From: Chryseobacterium gleum
GTDB taxonomy: Bacteria > Bacteroidota > Bacteroidia > Flavobacteriales_F > PHOS-HE28
Length of the DNA: 64,000 nt
Assembly: GCA_945872795.1 (NCBI GenBank)
Contig: CAMCAZ010000002.1
Coordinates: forward strand, 1-64,000
Direction of reading: 5' to 3'
Positions 1-9,070 of the stretch are shown piece by piece. The notes under the pieces were generated by a model that saw only the letters and a list, made by a program, of their open reading frames with translations, was not told the DNA's origin and did no database searches. Position numbers and translations under genes: made by a program. Each line of letters opens with the position of its first letter. Positions within the stretch are counted from its first letter, which is position 1.

Positions 1-758
1 CTGGCCCTGCTGGCAGCGAACAACATCTGCGCAAGCCTCGATGTGGCCGGTGCAGCCTTCAACGTGGCGGACCCGAACGCGGGTACGCTCAGCGGTGGAA
101 GCGACGTTTGCCTCAGCGGTGCTGAAGCAGTGCTGACCGCTACCCCGAACGGTGACAGCAACACGCCCGCTGGTTACAGCCTGGCCTACGTGCTGACCAG
201 CGGAACGGAGCTCACCATCCAGCAACTGGGTGCTGCTCCTTCCTTCACAGTAACGAGCGGCGGCCTTTACACCATCCACACCTTTGTGTTCCCGAGCGAT
301 CTGGACCTGAGCGTGGTGGTTCCCGGCACGACGACCGGTGGTGATGTGCTGGCCCTGCTGGCAGCGAACAACATCTGCGCAAGCCTCGATGTGGCCGGTG
401 CAGCCTTCAACGTGGCGGACCCGAACGCGGGTACCCTGAGCGGTGGCTCCGATGTCTGCCTGAGCGGCGACGCAGCGACCCTGACCGCCACCCCGAACGG
501 TGACAGCAACACGCCTGCTGGTTACAGCCTGGCCTACGTGCTGACCAGCGGAACGGAGCTCACCATCCAGCAACTGGGTGCTGCTCCCTCCTTCACGGTG
601 ACGAGCGGCGGCCTGTACACCATCCACACCTTCGTGTTCCCGAGCGATCTGGACCTGAGCGTGGTGGTGCCTGGCACGACCACCGGTGGTGATGTGCTGG
701 CCCTGTTGGCAGCGAACAACATCTGCGCGAGCCTGGATGTGGCTGGTGCAGCCTTCCA
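1..758 (+). repeat. 348-bp tandem repeat inside the surface-protein gene
   Basis: The string CTGGCCCTGCTGGCAGCGAA occurs at 1 and 349, and again with one change at 697, giving an exact 348-bp (116-codon) period. Copies differ mainly by synonymous substitutions, so this is recent in-frame duplication or ongoing conversion. A third, much older copy follows to about 1135. Confidence 0.9.
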
Positions 759-1548
759 AGTCACAGAGTGTCCGACGGAATGTATCGCCGATGCAGGTGA
801 TATCACCCCATCCGACTTCATCGTTTGCCGCCAGGGTGGTTCTGCCACATTGGTCGGTGTGCCCGCAGGGAACGATGTGGTGCCTCCCGGTTACCAGACC
901 CTCTACGTGCTCACACGTGGTCAGGGTCTTGTGATCCGCGCTGTCAGCGCCACCCCGTCCTTTGTAGTGGGTCCGTTCGGTCTGTGGCGGATCCACACCT
1001 TGGTCTATGATCCTGCAACGCTCGACCTGAGCGGTGTGGTGTTCGGTCAGACCACGGGCTTTGATGTGAATGGCTTGTTGATCCAAGGTGGTGGTGAGAT
1101 CTGTGCCAGCCTCGATGTACAGGGAGCACCCTTCATCGTGGTCGGTCCGTTCCTCTGCAACATCCTCGGTGGGCTCAACAATGGTCTTGCTCCGCAGGAT
1201 CCAGCCGAACTGAGCGATGTGCTGAACGGCATGGGCCTGAACATCGACTCCGAGGAACAGCTCTTGAGCACCATCGAGAACGATGCGCCCATGAGCATCA
1301 TGAACGTGTTCCCGAACCCGACCCGCGACATCATCAACCTCGACCTGATGATGTTGGTGGACGCTGAACTGGAACTGAGCATCCTGAACGCCCTCGGTCA
1401 GGAGGCGCTGCCTGGTACGTCATTGAACGTTGGTCAGGGCGCGAACCGCAGCACGTTGGATATCTCCACGCTGCCAGCCGGTTCATACTTGATCCAACTC
1501 ACCACCATGGATAAGGTGGTAACCCATCGGTTCACGAAGGTGGACTGA
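1..1548 (+). CDS. T9SS cargo protein with tandem ~116-residue repeats (5' partial)
   Basis: The frame is open from base 1, so the N-terminus lies outside the window. The visible part holds the end of one repeat, two nearly identical ~116-residue repeats (each with a GYSLAYVLTSGTEL stretch and ending in NNICASLDVAGAAF) and a third, diverged repeat (GYQTLYVLTRGQGL ... GEICASLDVQGAPF). The last ~80 residues (NVFPNPTRDIINLDL ... LPAGSYLIQLTT) are a type A T9SS sorting domain, so the protein is probably exported by the type IX system and held at or released from the cell surface. Conserved Cys in each repeat may form disulfides. I do not recognise the repeat itself; the role (adhesin or surface-layer-like) is inference. 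The ORF track start at 43 is an internal GTG. Confidence 0.85.
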   Translation: MALLAANNICASLDVAGAAFNVADPNAGTLSGGSDVCLSGAEAVLTATPNGDSNTPAGYSLAYVLTSGTELTIQQLGAAPSFTVTSGGLYTIHTFVFPSDLDLSVVVPGTTTGGDVLALLAANNICASLDVAGAAFNVADPNAGTLSGGSDVCLSGDAATLTATPNGDSNTPAGYSLAYVLTSGTELTIQQLGAAPSFTVTSGGLYTIHTFVFPSDLDLSVVVPGTTTGGDVLALLAANNICASLDVAGAAFQVTECPTECIADAGDITPSDFIVCRQGGSATLVGVPAGNDVVPPGYQTLYVLTRGQGLVIRAVSATPSFVVGPFGLWRIHTLVYDPATLDLSGVVFGQTTGFDVNGLLIQGGGEICASLDVQGAPFIVVGPFLCNILGGLNNGLAPQDPAELSDVLNGMGLNIDSEEQLLSTIENDAPMSIMNVFPNPTRDIINLDLMMLVDAELELSILNALGQEALPGTSLNVGQGANRSTLDISTLPAGSYLIQLTTMDKVVTHRFTKVD

Positions 1549-1753
1549 TATTGGAGGTCCGGTGAAGGCGGGGCTCGGGGAGCGACGGCGAAAGCCTGAG
1601 CGACCCGGGCCTCGCTGATTTCCACCCTTAACTTCTGTGATCAGGGGGTTGTTGCAGTTTCGTGACGGAAACGGGCTCATTTGCCCGATCTATTGCGGCT
1701 GCGCCTTGTTTGAAGGATGTTGTTTTGCACCTCCATCAGAAACTCTCCAGACA
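1549..1753. other. Intergenic region with small dyads
   Basis: No gene is supported here. Two small hairpins are visible: GTTTC/GAAAC around 1657-1672 and CGGGC/GCCCG at 1672-1687, neither followed by a T-run. TTGTTTTG at 1720-1727 is one mismatch from the -7 consensus TAnnTTTG and could drive the downstream HmuY-like gene, but the nearest TTG is wrongly spaced. Confidence 0.35.
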
Positions 1754-2998
1754 ATGAAGCTCAGTACACTGTCGATGTTCTCGCTCCTCTCGCTCACTAC
1801 CATCGCACAGCCCGTAACCGTTTCCACGGGTCCTCAGGCTCTCCAGCAAGTGCGGTACCGGCTGATCGATGATGCCCAGACCATGGCAGCACTTACCGAT
1901 TGGGACATCGCCTTTGAGATCACTGGCATCACAGGCAGTGTATTGGTCAATACGGCCAAAGGCATGCGTGTCTTCAAAGCACCCTATACCTTGGCCCAGT
2001 GGGCAGAGCTGGATACCGCTGGCTTGGCAGCAAATTGGCCAGAGCAGCACAATAGCGAGACCAACTGGAGCTCAGGAGCACTTAACCAAGGGCTCACGGC
2101 GAACCCGTTCGACCTGGGTTGGGGTATCTACAATTTCACCACGAACAACGTCGCTGGCGATAGTCTCTTCGTGCTTGCGATGGCCGATGGTCAATACAAG
2201 AAATTCGCCGTGAACGGATTTGCATCGGCCACCAACAGCTTCACGTTCACGCTCGCCGCTTTGGATGGTTCCAACGAACAGGTGGGAAATTTGGTCCGTA
2301 GCGATTTTGCTGGAAAGAACTTCGGCTACTGGTCCTTCACAACTGGGGCCGCTGTAGATCCGGAGCCGCTGGCTTCTGAATGGGACCTGCTGTTCACAAA
2401 GTATTCGGCTTTTGTTACACAACCCTTTCCGGCCTATTACCCGGTGGTTGGGGCGCTGCAGAACCGCGAGGTGGAGGCGTTGCAGGTGGATGGCGTTCCC
2501 TCCGTTGATGTCCAATGGACCAACCAGACCCTGGGCACCGATATGAATATTGTTGGGTACGATTGGAAGAACTTCAACATGACCACCTTCCAGTGGGAAT
2601 ATGCACAGGATCGCACCTATTTCGTGAAGGACCGCGCAGCGAATGTTTGGAAGCTCGTATTCACCGCCTATGGGGGAAATGCAACGGGGAACATCACCTT
2701 TACCAAGGAGCTCATAAGTGCCACGTCCGTGGCAGAAGGACAGACTCCACAAGCCTTTATTCTGGCACCCAACCCGGCATCGCAGGGTAATGTGAACTTG
2801 GTGATCGACACGCAGGTGCCTCAACTGTTGCTCAACATCCACGATGCCAGCGGTCGCTTGGTGCGCGAGGAATTGTTGACCGGTTTGGGAGGCCTTGTGC
2901 AGCGCACCATCGACCTGAATGGTCTTGGTAAAGGGCTTTATGTGATTCGCTTGCAAGGCGAAGGGCTTAGCTCCTCCAGCCGTTTGGTGATCGAGTGA
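1754..2998 (+). CDS. HmuY-like haem-binding protein with T9SS sorting domain
   Basis: A 414-residue exported protein. The start at 1754 gives a clean Sec signal (MKLSTLSMFSLLSLTTIAQ), whereas the track start at 1637 adds 39 residues that block it. The body carries HmuY-like features: WDIAF near the N-terminus, WDLLFTKYSAFV mid-protein and IVGYDWKNFN later, all mirrored in the lipoprotein at 5379-6350. The C-terminus (LAPNPASQGNVNLVIDT ... GLGKGLYVIRLQGE) is a type A T9SS sorting domain. HmuY proteins of Porphyromonas-type bacteria bind haem and hand it to a TonB-dependent receptor, and such a receptor lies just downstream. Haem ligands cannot be assigned by eye. Ligand identity is inference; the fold family and export route are better supported. 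Confidence 0.75.
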   Translation: MKLSTLSMFSLLSLTTIAQPVTVSTGPQALQQVRYRLIDDAQTMAALTDWDIAFEITGITGSVLVNTAKGMRVFKAPYTLAQWAELDTAGLAANWPEQHNSETNWSSGALNQGLTANPFDLGWGIYNFTTNNVAGDSLFVLAMADGQYKKFAVNGFASATNSFTFTLAALDGSNEQVGNLVRSDFAGKNFGYWSFTTGAAVDPEPLASEWDLLFTKYSAFVTQPFPAYYPVVGALQNREVEALQVDGVPSVDVQWTNQTLGTDMNIVGYDWKNFNMTTFQWEYAQDRTYFVKDRAANVWKLVFTAYGGNATGNITFTKELISATSVAEGQTPQAFILAPNPASQGNVNLVIDTQVPQLLLNIHDASGRLVREELLTGLGGLVQRTIDLNGLGKGLYVIRLQGEGLSSSSRLVIE

Positions 2999-3077
2999 CC
3001 GGTCGCTGGCAGTGAACGGGAGATGTTGCATAGGGTACCAGAATTCTCAGGAGAAGGCGTTACATCGTTATGACAGT

Positions 3078-3098
3078 TAACGGGACCAACTCCCGTTA
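3078..3098. promoter_or_regulatory. Inverted repeat TAACGGGA-N5-TCCCGTTA upstream of TonB receptor
   Basis: A perfect 8-bp inverted repeat with 5-bp spacer lies 13 bp before the preferred start of the TonB-dependent receptor. There is no T-run, so it is not a typical terminator. It could be an operator or a 5' UTR hairpin. It lies inside the longer ORF-track version of the receptor, which favours the 3112 start. Confidence 0.5.
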
Positions 3099-3111
3099 TC
3101 TTGAGAAGGTG

Positions 3112-5382
3112 ATGGTTGTATTGTTCAAAAGGTGGTTCTTGCTCGTCGGCATCGGTGTCTGTTCACCGCTGGTCATCAGTGCCCAGTTGCACCTTACCGT
3201 GCGCGATACCACCACGGGCGATGCTCTTCCGTTCGCCCACATTACGGTTGACCGTGCGGGTGAAGAGCAGTTGCACTTTGCGACCAATGCTCAGGGCAGC
3301 GTGGTTGTCCCGAGCGGTGCTTCCATCGCCTCGCCAGCCATTATCCGCATCAGTTTCGTGGGTTACGGTACCGTGACAGATACCGTTGTTCAACCCGGTG
3401 ATCGGGTCTACTTGCTGAAGCGCAAGGCGGTGGGTCTGGGTGAGGTAGTGGTTACCGGACAGTACGCGCCGACTACCGCCGATGCCGCGGTGCATCGGGT
3501 CCGTATCCTCGATCAACAGACCTTTCAGCGGATGGCCGCCAACAATCTGGGCGAAGCGTTGCGCAACGAATTGAACATCCGCATTGCGCAGGATAACGTG
3601 TTGGGTAGTTCGCTGAGCATGCAAGGCATGGGTGGCCAGAACGTGAAGATCCTGGTGGATGGCATCCCTGTGATCGGCCGGCAAGATGGGAACATCGACC
3701 TGGGCCAATTGGACCTGACCGGTATCGATCGTGCCGAGATCGTGGAAGGGCCCTTGAGCGTGAGTTATGGCACCAATGCATTGGCGGGCACCATCAATCT
3801 GATCACACGTAAAGCAGGTACGGCGGCGTCATCGATCCGGCTATCCACTTACGCCGAGCACATAGGGCGGCTCAATACCACCTTCGCTGTCACCCGTTCG
3901 TGGGGGCGCCATGGTCTACTGCTGAACGGTGGCCGGAATTTCTTTGCGGGTTGGGATCCTTCGCGACCCGGCTTACCGGAGCTTTCGCCTACTCTTGCTG
4001 ATACCAACCGCTACCAACAATGGAAGCCACGCGAGCAGTACTTCGGAAGGTTGAACTATCGCTGGAATGGCGATCGTTGGACCTTCGGATACAAAGGCGA
4101 AGTGATGCACGACATGATCCTCGCACGCGGCCTACCACGGAGTCCTTATTACGAGACCGCTTTTGACGAACGCTTCACCACCCTGCGGTTGGATCAAGCG
4201 GTCACCGCGCAAACAAGGTTCGGGAAAGCGTCCCACCTCAATGCTTTCTTGGCGCACAATCGCTATAGCCGGGTCCGCAACACCTGGTTCCGCGACCTTA
4301 CCACATTGGAAGGTGTCCTGGTGGATGCCCAGGGAACGCAGGACACGTCACGCTTCGACCTCACGAACCTGCGTGCTGTGTACGCTTCTGCTCCGGATAG
4401 TTCCAAGCTTTCCTGGGAGGGGGGGGTGGACCTGGTGCAGGAGACCGGTTCCGGGGAGCGTATCGTGAGCGGTCGCAGGGAGATCGGCGACTATGCTGGC
4501 TTCGTTAGTATGGAGTACCGCCTGACGGAGCGCGTCATCCTTAGGCCTGGGGTGCGGTATGGCTACAACACGCGGTTCGCAGCACCAGCCATTCCTTCCA
4601 TCAATCTCCGGTGGCAGCTGGGTTCTACGTTCACACTGCGCGCCTCCTATGCCGAAGGCTTTCGGGCACCTTCGCTCAAAGAGCTTTATTTCCTGTTCGT
4701 GGACGTGAACCACGATATCAACGGCAACCCTGATCTACGTGCCGAGCGTTCGCGCCATGGTACGCTTGCGCTGGCCTTTAGAAAGACCAGTAACGAACAC
4801 ACCTACACGAGCGAGATCAACGTGTTCTACAACAGGCTCCGGGATCAGATCGCTCTGGCGCAAGTAGGCCTTACCGAATGGACCTATGCCAACGTGAGCG
4901 ACTTGCGCACGGCAGGCGGAAGCACAGGCGCAGCATGGGCCAATGGGGTGTGGTCCCTTTCTGTGGGTGCAGCGATCACCGCCCGTTTGGATGATATTGC
5001 CATGGCCCATGACGAGCCTTGGTTATGGACACCGGAAATGCGGGGTAGCCTGAGCCGGCAATGGGAGAAGAGCGGGTGGTCCGCTTCGCTGTTCTGGAAG
5101 TACACAGGGCAGCAAGTGAACTACGCTCTGCTCAACAATGTTGAATTGGTGCGTGGGTACATAGCGCCTTTCCACATGGTCGATGCAACGGTAAGCAAAC
5201 GTGTCTGGGCAGGTCGTATCACCCTTTCCGGTGGCTGTAAGGATCTCTTTAACGTGCAGAATTTGAATGCCAGCTTGGCCGGGGGTGTACACAATGCTGG
5301 TGGAAATAGCGTACCCATGACCACCGGTCGAACGGCGTTCTTGCGGGTTGAATTCGATCTGATCCGGAAACGCGAAGGATGA
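3112..5382 (+). CDS. TonB-dependent outer-membrane receptor (haem/HmuR-like)
   Basis: About 756 residues. Start 3112 is chosen because MVVLFKRWFLLVGIGVCSPL is a normal signal peptide; 3070 would add 14 residues and include the inverted repeat. After the signal comes a carboxypeptidase-regulatory-like domain (LHLTVRDTTTGDALPFAHI), then the plug (NILVDGIPVIG, IDRAEIVEGPLSVSYGTNAL, GTINLITRK) and a ~550-residue barrel ending in an aromatic strand (TAFLRVEFDLI). It lies between two HmuY-like genes and overlaps the downstream one by 4 bp. By analogy to HmuY-HmuR it probably imports haem or another iron ligand across the outer membrane using TonB energy. The substrate is inferred from the neighbours only. 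Confidence 0.85.
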   Translation: MVVLFKRWFLLVGIGVCSPLVISAQLHLTVRDTTTGDALPFAHITVDRAGEEQLHFATNAQGSVVVPSGASIASPAIIRISFVGYGTVTDTVVQPGDRVYLLKRKAVGLGEVVVTGQYAPTTADAAVHRVRILDQQTFQRMAANNLGEALRNELNIRIAQDNVLGSSLSMQGMGGQNVKILVDGIPVIGRQDGNIDLGQLDLTGIDRAEIVEGPLSVSYGTNALAGTINLITRKAGTAASSIRLSTYAEHIGRLNTTFAVTRSWGRHGLLLNGGRNFFAGWDPSRPGLPELSPTLADTNRYQQWKPREQYFGRLNYRWNGDRWTFGYKGEVMHDMILARGLPRSPYYETAFDERFTTLRLDQAVTAQTRFGKASHLNAFLAHNRYSRVRNTWFRDLTTLEGVLVDAQGTQDTSRFDLTNLRAVYASAPDSSKLSWEGGVDLVQETGSGERIVSGRREIGDYAGFVSMEYRLTERVILRPGVRYGYNTRFAAPAIPSINLRWQLGSTFTLRASYAEGFRAPSLKELYFLFVDVNHDINGNPDLRAERSRHGTLALAFRKTSNEHTYTSEINVFYNRLRDQIALAQVGLTEWTYANVSDLRTAGGSTGAAWANGVWSLSVGAAITARLDDIAMAHDEPWLWTPEMRGSLSRQWEKSGWSASLFWKYTGQQVNYALLNNVELVRGYIAPFHMVDATVSKRVWAGRITLSGGCKDLFNVQNLNASLAGGVHNAGGNSVPMTTGRTAFLRVEFDLIRKREG

Positions 5383-6350
5383 AGAACAGCGTATCCATCT
5401 TGTTGCTGACGCTCCTCCTGACCACGGGATGCATGCGCGAGGAGCTGGCAGTGCCCGCCCGCCAACCTGGCTCCGCGGTCACGCGCGAGCTGTGTTTGGA
5501 ACCCGGTTACGAGAATCAGCTCTGGTACGACATCGGGACCGGCAGTGTGATGGCTTCCAACGATAAAACGGCGTGGGACCTATCCTTCGAAAGCGGAGAG
5601 GAAGGTTGGCGTGTTCGCTTGAACGGTTCGCGCATGATGTGGGCGTGGGATCGTGGTGCCATGCCGATGGATCAGCCAACAGATACGCTGGGTATGGGTG
5701 CCGCGCGCAAGTACGATCGCCCGAGCGGCCACGCGGATAGCACTGCCATTGGCGATTGGCGCAATGGGGACCATGTCTATGTGATCGATATGGGTGCGGA
5801 TCAACAAGGGGCTTCCATGGGTTATCGTAAGCTGCAGGTCCTTTCCGTTGACGCCAGCAGTTATCTCGTGTCCACCGCGCAATTGGATGGTTCGGGACTA
5901 GCGCAGTACACCGTGGTAAAGGATCCGTTGCGGGCGCATACCATGTTCAAGTTCGATCAGGGTGCCACGATCATCGAACCCCTGCACCGTACGTGGGATA
6001 TCGTACTCACCCGGTATACCACGCAGGTCTACCAGCCCATTTATCTCCCATACTATCAAGTCACTGGATTCCTCGCCAGCTCAGGTGCTCGAGTAGCTCG
6101 CTTACAAAATGCCGACTACTCCGCTGTCACCCTTTCGGATACTTTGCAGCATGCCTTCAGCAGCAACTGGGATGTTATTGGTTACGACTGGAAGACCTAC
6201 TCGTTCGTTACCAACTCCTACACGGTGGACCCTTCGATCGTTTACATTGTGAACGATGCGGAAGGCTATTTCCACAAAGTGCGTTTCCTGGAATATTACA
6301 ATCAGGTAGGGGATGTCGGCTGCCCCCGGTTCGAAGTGGTCACGTTCTAA
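5379..6350 (+). CDS. HmuY-like lipoprotein
   Basis: A 323-residue lipoprotein: MKNSVSILLLTLLLTTGC gives a short signal and lipobox (TTGC). The body has HmuY-like marks: WDLSFESGEEGW, WDIVLTRYTTQVYQP and VIGYDWKTYSF, matching the T9SS-tailed paralogue upstream. Its start overlaps the receptor stop (ATGA), indicating translational coupling. It has no T9SS tail, so it should stay lipid-anchored, while the paralogue is exported by T9SS. The likely job is to capture haem or a related ligand at the outer membrane and pass it to the receptor. The 3' end overlaps the convergent barrel gene by 4 bp. Confidence 0.75.
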   Translation: MKNSVSILLLTLLLTTGCMREELAVPARQPGSAVTRELCLEPGYENQLWYDIGTGSVMASNDKTAWDLSFESGEEGWRVRLNGSRMMWAWDRGAMPMDQPTDTLGMGAARKYDRPSGHADSTAIGDWRNGDHVYVIDMGADQQGASMGYRKLQVLSVDASSYLVSTAQLDGSGLAQYTVVKDPLRAHTMFKFDQGATIIEPLHRTWDIVLTRYTTQVYQPIYLPYYQVTGFLASSGARVARLQNADYSAVTLSDTLQHAFSSNWDVIGYDWKTYSFVTNSYTVDPSIVYIVNDAEGYFHKVRFLEYYNQVGDVGCPRFEVVTF

Positions 6351-8842
6351 AAATCTCCCTCGCCGCCAACGCCCGGATCCCGTTGTTGATCCCGCTTCCT
6401 CCGGAACATCGAGGCGTTCTGCTCCCCGAACTTCCAGGTCAGTGTGAAGCGCACGAATCGCATCTCGCGGCGACGGTAGTTCTCCTGATAGAGGAAGGGC
6501 GTGTCCACGATGTTGCCCCAGCGCCGCGTGAAGAACACATCGTTCACCGACACCACGGCCGACCATTGACGGTTGAACTCACGGCCCAGTGACAGGTCCA
6601 CGCCGTATTGCTCCAGCGATCGGCCCTGTGGCTGTATCTCCGGTGCCTCATATTCACCGTTCACTTGGGCGTTCCAACTGCCCTTGTTACCGAAGCGATA
6701 GTTCACCAGCAGCTTGGCGTCCCAGGTTGTGCCTTCGTTCCGGGCACCGCCCTGTGCGCTCGCCAGGGCAATGTTCGTGTATTGCAACGTGCCGCTCAGG
6801 GTGAACTGGAGCTTGTCCAATGGCTCGATCTTCACCACGTTCTCCCAGCCCGCATTGAAGCTGTTGTCACCGTTCACGAAGGTGCTCAGCAGAATATCCG
6901 GATCCGAGGGCAGGGGCGTGGCGAAGCTGGTGATCACGTCCTCGGTATACCGCCCGTAAAGGCTCGTGAGCCAGGTGCCCTTGCCTTTCATGAACGGCAA
7001 CAGGTGGTTCACCTCGGCGATATTGCTGAACTCCGGAGAAAGCACCGGATTGCCGATCCGCACGTTGCGGCTGTCGCTGAACATGATGAAGGGCATGATC
7101 TGCCAGAAGCGCGGACGCTCGATCTTGCGGGAGAAGTTCACCTGTACTTCGCGCAGCGTACCCTCCCATTTGCGCGAGAGGTACAGGGCCGGGAACAAGG
7201 CCTTCGGCAGGTTCTCCGTGCCGTCCGGGTACTTGTAGCTGAAACGCTGCTCCTTGCCCACCAGCTCGGTCTCGAACCAGGTCTGCTCGAAGCGTATTCC
7301 GGCCTGTGCAGACCAATGCGTGTTCAGTTTACGCGACCAGTTGATGTAGGCCGCGTTGATGATGTCCGTGATGGCGTAGTTGTTCGTGAGCGAGCTGTCC
7401 AGAACCGCGTTGCCGATGCTGGGTGAGGTGACATACACGTCCAGAAAGGTGTTGTCCAGTTTGTAGCTCCCCTTCACGCCCCACTCCAGTTTGTTCCGCT
7501 CATTGATCGGGTCCACCACATCGGCCTGCACACTGATCTGGTCCAATTTGGAACCGCCGATGTTGTCCTGCAGTCGTGGGCTGTCACCCAGAACCCCGCC
7601 ATCCGTGCCGTAGGTATACTGGTCGAAATCGGAGCGGCTGTCGCGGTCCCAGTGGTTGTAGGTCACATCCGCGCTCCATTCCTTGCCTTCCTTGGGTGCC
7701 TTGCGACGGAAGGCCAGTTGGGTGGTGTAGCTCACATTGTCCGTGACCGAGCTGTTGAGCTGTGCTCCATAATCGGTGATGGATCCGAAGGCATCCTGCG
7801 ACACGAAGCGCTGCTCGTCGGTGCCGTCCATGGACCGCACCCGGAAGCTCTGTGAGAAGCTCAATGAATTCCGGTTGCTCAACTGGTGGTCGAAACCGAA
7901 GCGCCCGCCGTGCATCAGACGACCCGAGCTGCTCTCGCTCTCCTGCTCGAAGCTCCCGATGCGTTCACCGTTGTTGAGGTCCAGACGTTGCGTGTTGCCA
8001 TCGGTGAGGTTGTTGCCCGTGTTGAAGTTGTAGGACAGGTTGAAGCCCCAGCGGCCCTCCTTCGCGTTCAGGTTCACGCCGGCCTGGTAGCGGTCGTTGG
8101 TGCCAGCGCCGCCCTGCACCTGGCCGCTGTAGCCGGGCTTGGTGCTCTTCTTCAGCACCACGTTGATGATGCCCCCGGTGGAACTCGCATCAAAGGCCAC
8201 GGAAGGGTTGGTGATCACCTCCACGCGGTCGATCTCCTCTGCGGGGATCTGGTCCAGTGACATCGATGTGGGGCGACCATCGACGAGCACCTGGGGGTTG
8301 GAGCCGCGCATTTGCACGTTCCCGTCCACATCCACGCTCAGGCCCGGCACGTTCTTCATCACATCCACACCGGTGCCACCCTGCGTGCTCATGTCCTTGT
8401 CCACATTGAATACCCGACGGTCCACCTGCATCACCATGGTGCTTCGATCCCCGATCACCTCCACCTCGTTCAACAGTTTACGGTCCGGCTGAAGCATCAG
8501 GTTGCCCAGGTCCTGTTCCATGCGTTCGCGCGTCAGGATCACCTCCTGTTGCAGGGGGATGTAGCCGATGAAGCTGATCACCACGCGGAGCTTCCCCAGG
8601 GGCAGCTTGTCCACGGCAAAATCACCGTTCGTGCGCACGATGCTTCCACCCACCAAGCTGTCCTTCATCACATGGAACACGGCGATGGTGGCGAACTCCG
8701 CAGGTTTTAATGTGCCGGCGTCCAGCACCTTCCCGTAGATCTTGGCGGCATTGGGCATTCCACCGGGCCACTGGGCCTGGCTGGTCACCAAGAGCAGCAT
8801 GGCGGCAAGCGCTGCGATGTAGCGGAGAGGGAGCATTCTCAT
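6347..8842 (-). CDS. TonB-receptor-like outer-membrane beta-barrel family protein
   Basis: About 831 residues. The track start (GTG, 8857) is possible, but ATG at 8842 gives the better signal peptide (MRMLPLRYIAALAAMLLLVTSQAQ). Next come a carboxypeptidase-regulatory-like domain (IYGKVLDAGTLKPAEFATI), a plug-like region (DVMKNVPGLSVDVDGNVQMRG, VLVDGRPTSM, IDRVEVITNPSVAFDAS) and a long barrel of the OMP_b-brl_3 type. This family is abundant in Bacteroidota; substrates are mostly unknown. It is a single gene convergent with the haem-type unit, so a shared function should not be assumed. The C-terminus ends in a charged tail (FRRKRDQQRDPG) rather than a terminal aromatic strand alone. Confidence 0.8.
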   Translation of the reverse strand: MRMLPLRYIAALAAMLLLVTSQAQWPGGMPNAAKIYGKVLDAGTLKPAEFATIAVFHVMKDSLVGGSIVRTNGDFAVDKLPLGKLRVVISFIGYIPLQQEVILTRERMEQDLGNLMLQPDRKLLNEVEVIGDRSTMVMQVDRRVFNVDKDMSTQGGTGVDVMKNVPGLSVDVDGNVQMRGSNPQVLVDGRPTSMSLDQIPAEEIDRVEVITNPSVAFDASSTGGIINVVLKKSTKPGYSGQVQGGAGTNDRYQAGVNLNAKEGRWGFNLSYNFNTGNNLTDGNTQRLDLNNGERIGSFEQESESSSGRLMHGGRFGFDHQLSNRNSLSFSQSFRVRSMDGTDEQRFVSQDAFGSITDYGAQLNSSVTDNVSYTTQLAFRRKAPKEGKEWSADVTYNHWDRDSRSDFDQYTYGTDGGVLGDSPRLQDNIGGSKLDQISVQADVVDPINERNKLEWGVKGSYKLDNTFLDVYVTSPSIGNAVLDSSLTNNYAITDIINAAYINWSRKLNTHWSAQAGIRFEQTWFETELVGKEQRFSYKYPDGTENLPKALFPALYLSRKWEGTLREVQVNFSRKIERPRFWQIMPFIMFSDSRNVRIGNPVLSPEFSNIAEVNHLLPFMKGKGTWLTSLYGRYTEDVITSFATPLPSDPDILLSTFVNGDNSFNAGWENVVKIEPLDKLQFTLSGTLQYTNIALASAQGGARNEGTTWDAKLLVNYRFGNKGSWNAQVNGEYEAPEIQPQGRSLEQYGVDLSLGREFNRQWSAVVSVNDVFFTRRWGNIVDTPFLYQENYRRREMRFVRFTLTWKFGEQNASMFRRKRDQQRDPGVGGEGDF

Positions 8843-8871
8843 CAAGGAAACGAGCACTGATGCATGGAGGG

Positions 8872-8879
8872 TAAAGGTA
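8872..8879 (-). promoter_or_regulatory. Possible -7 box (TACCTTTA) for barrel gene
   Basis: Read on the minus strand, TACCTTTA lies about 30 bp upstream of the 8842 start and matches TAnnTTTG at all but the last base. No clear -33 TTG was seen. Confidence 0.35.
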
Positions 8880-9011
8880 CCCTATCGTTCCAGAGGCTCT
8901 TTGTATCCGACCCTTCCGACCGGCGAAGGTTGAATGGATCAACATCTTTTCACATCTGCTCGCTCAACGGCCCACACATGAGCCCTGCTGCAGTTCCGAC
9001 CGGGATGGCCC

Positions 9012-9050
9012 TCCGAAAACGAAAGAACCCCCCGATCGCTCGGAGGGTTC
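9012..9050 (-). terminator. Intrinsic terminator after RNA-binding protein gene
   Basis: On the minus strand an 11-bp stem (GAACCCTCCGA / TCGGGGGGTTC, one mismatch, 4-nt loop) is followed by CTTTCGTTTTC. It lies about 20 bp past the stop at 9071. Confidence 0.75.
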
Positions 9051-9070
9051 CCTTGGGGTATCTGTTGGTC

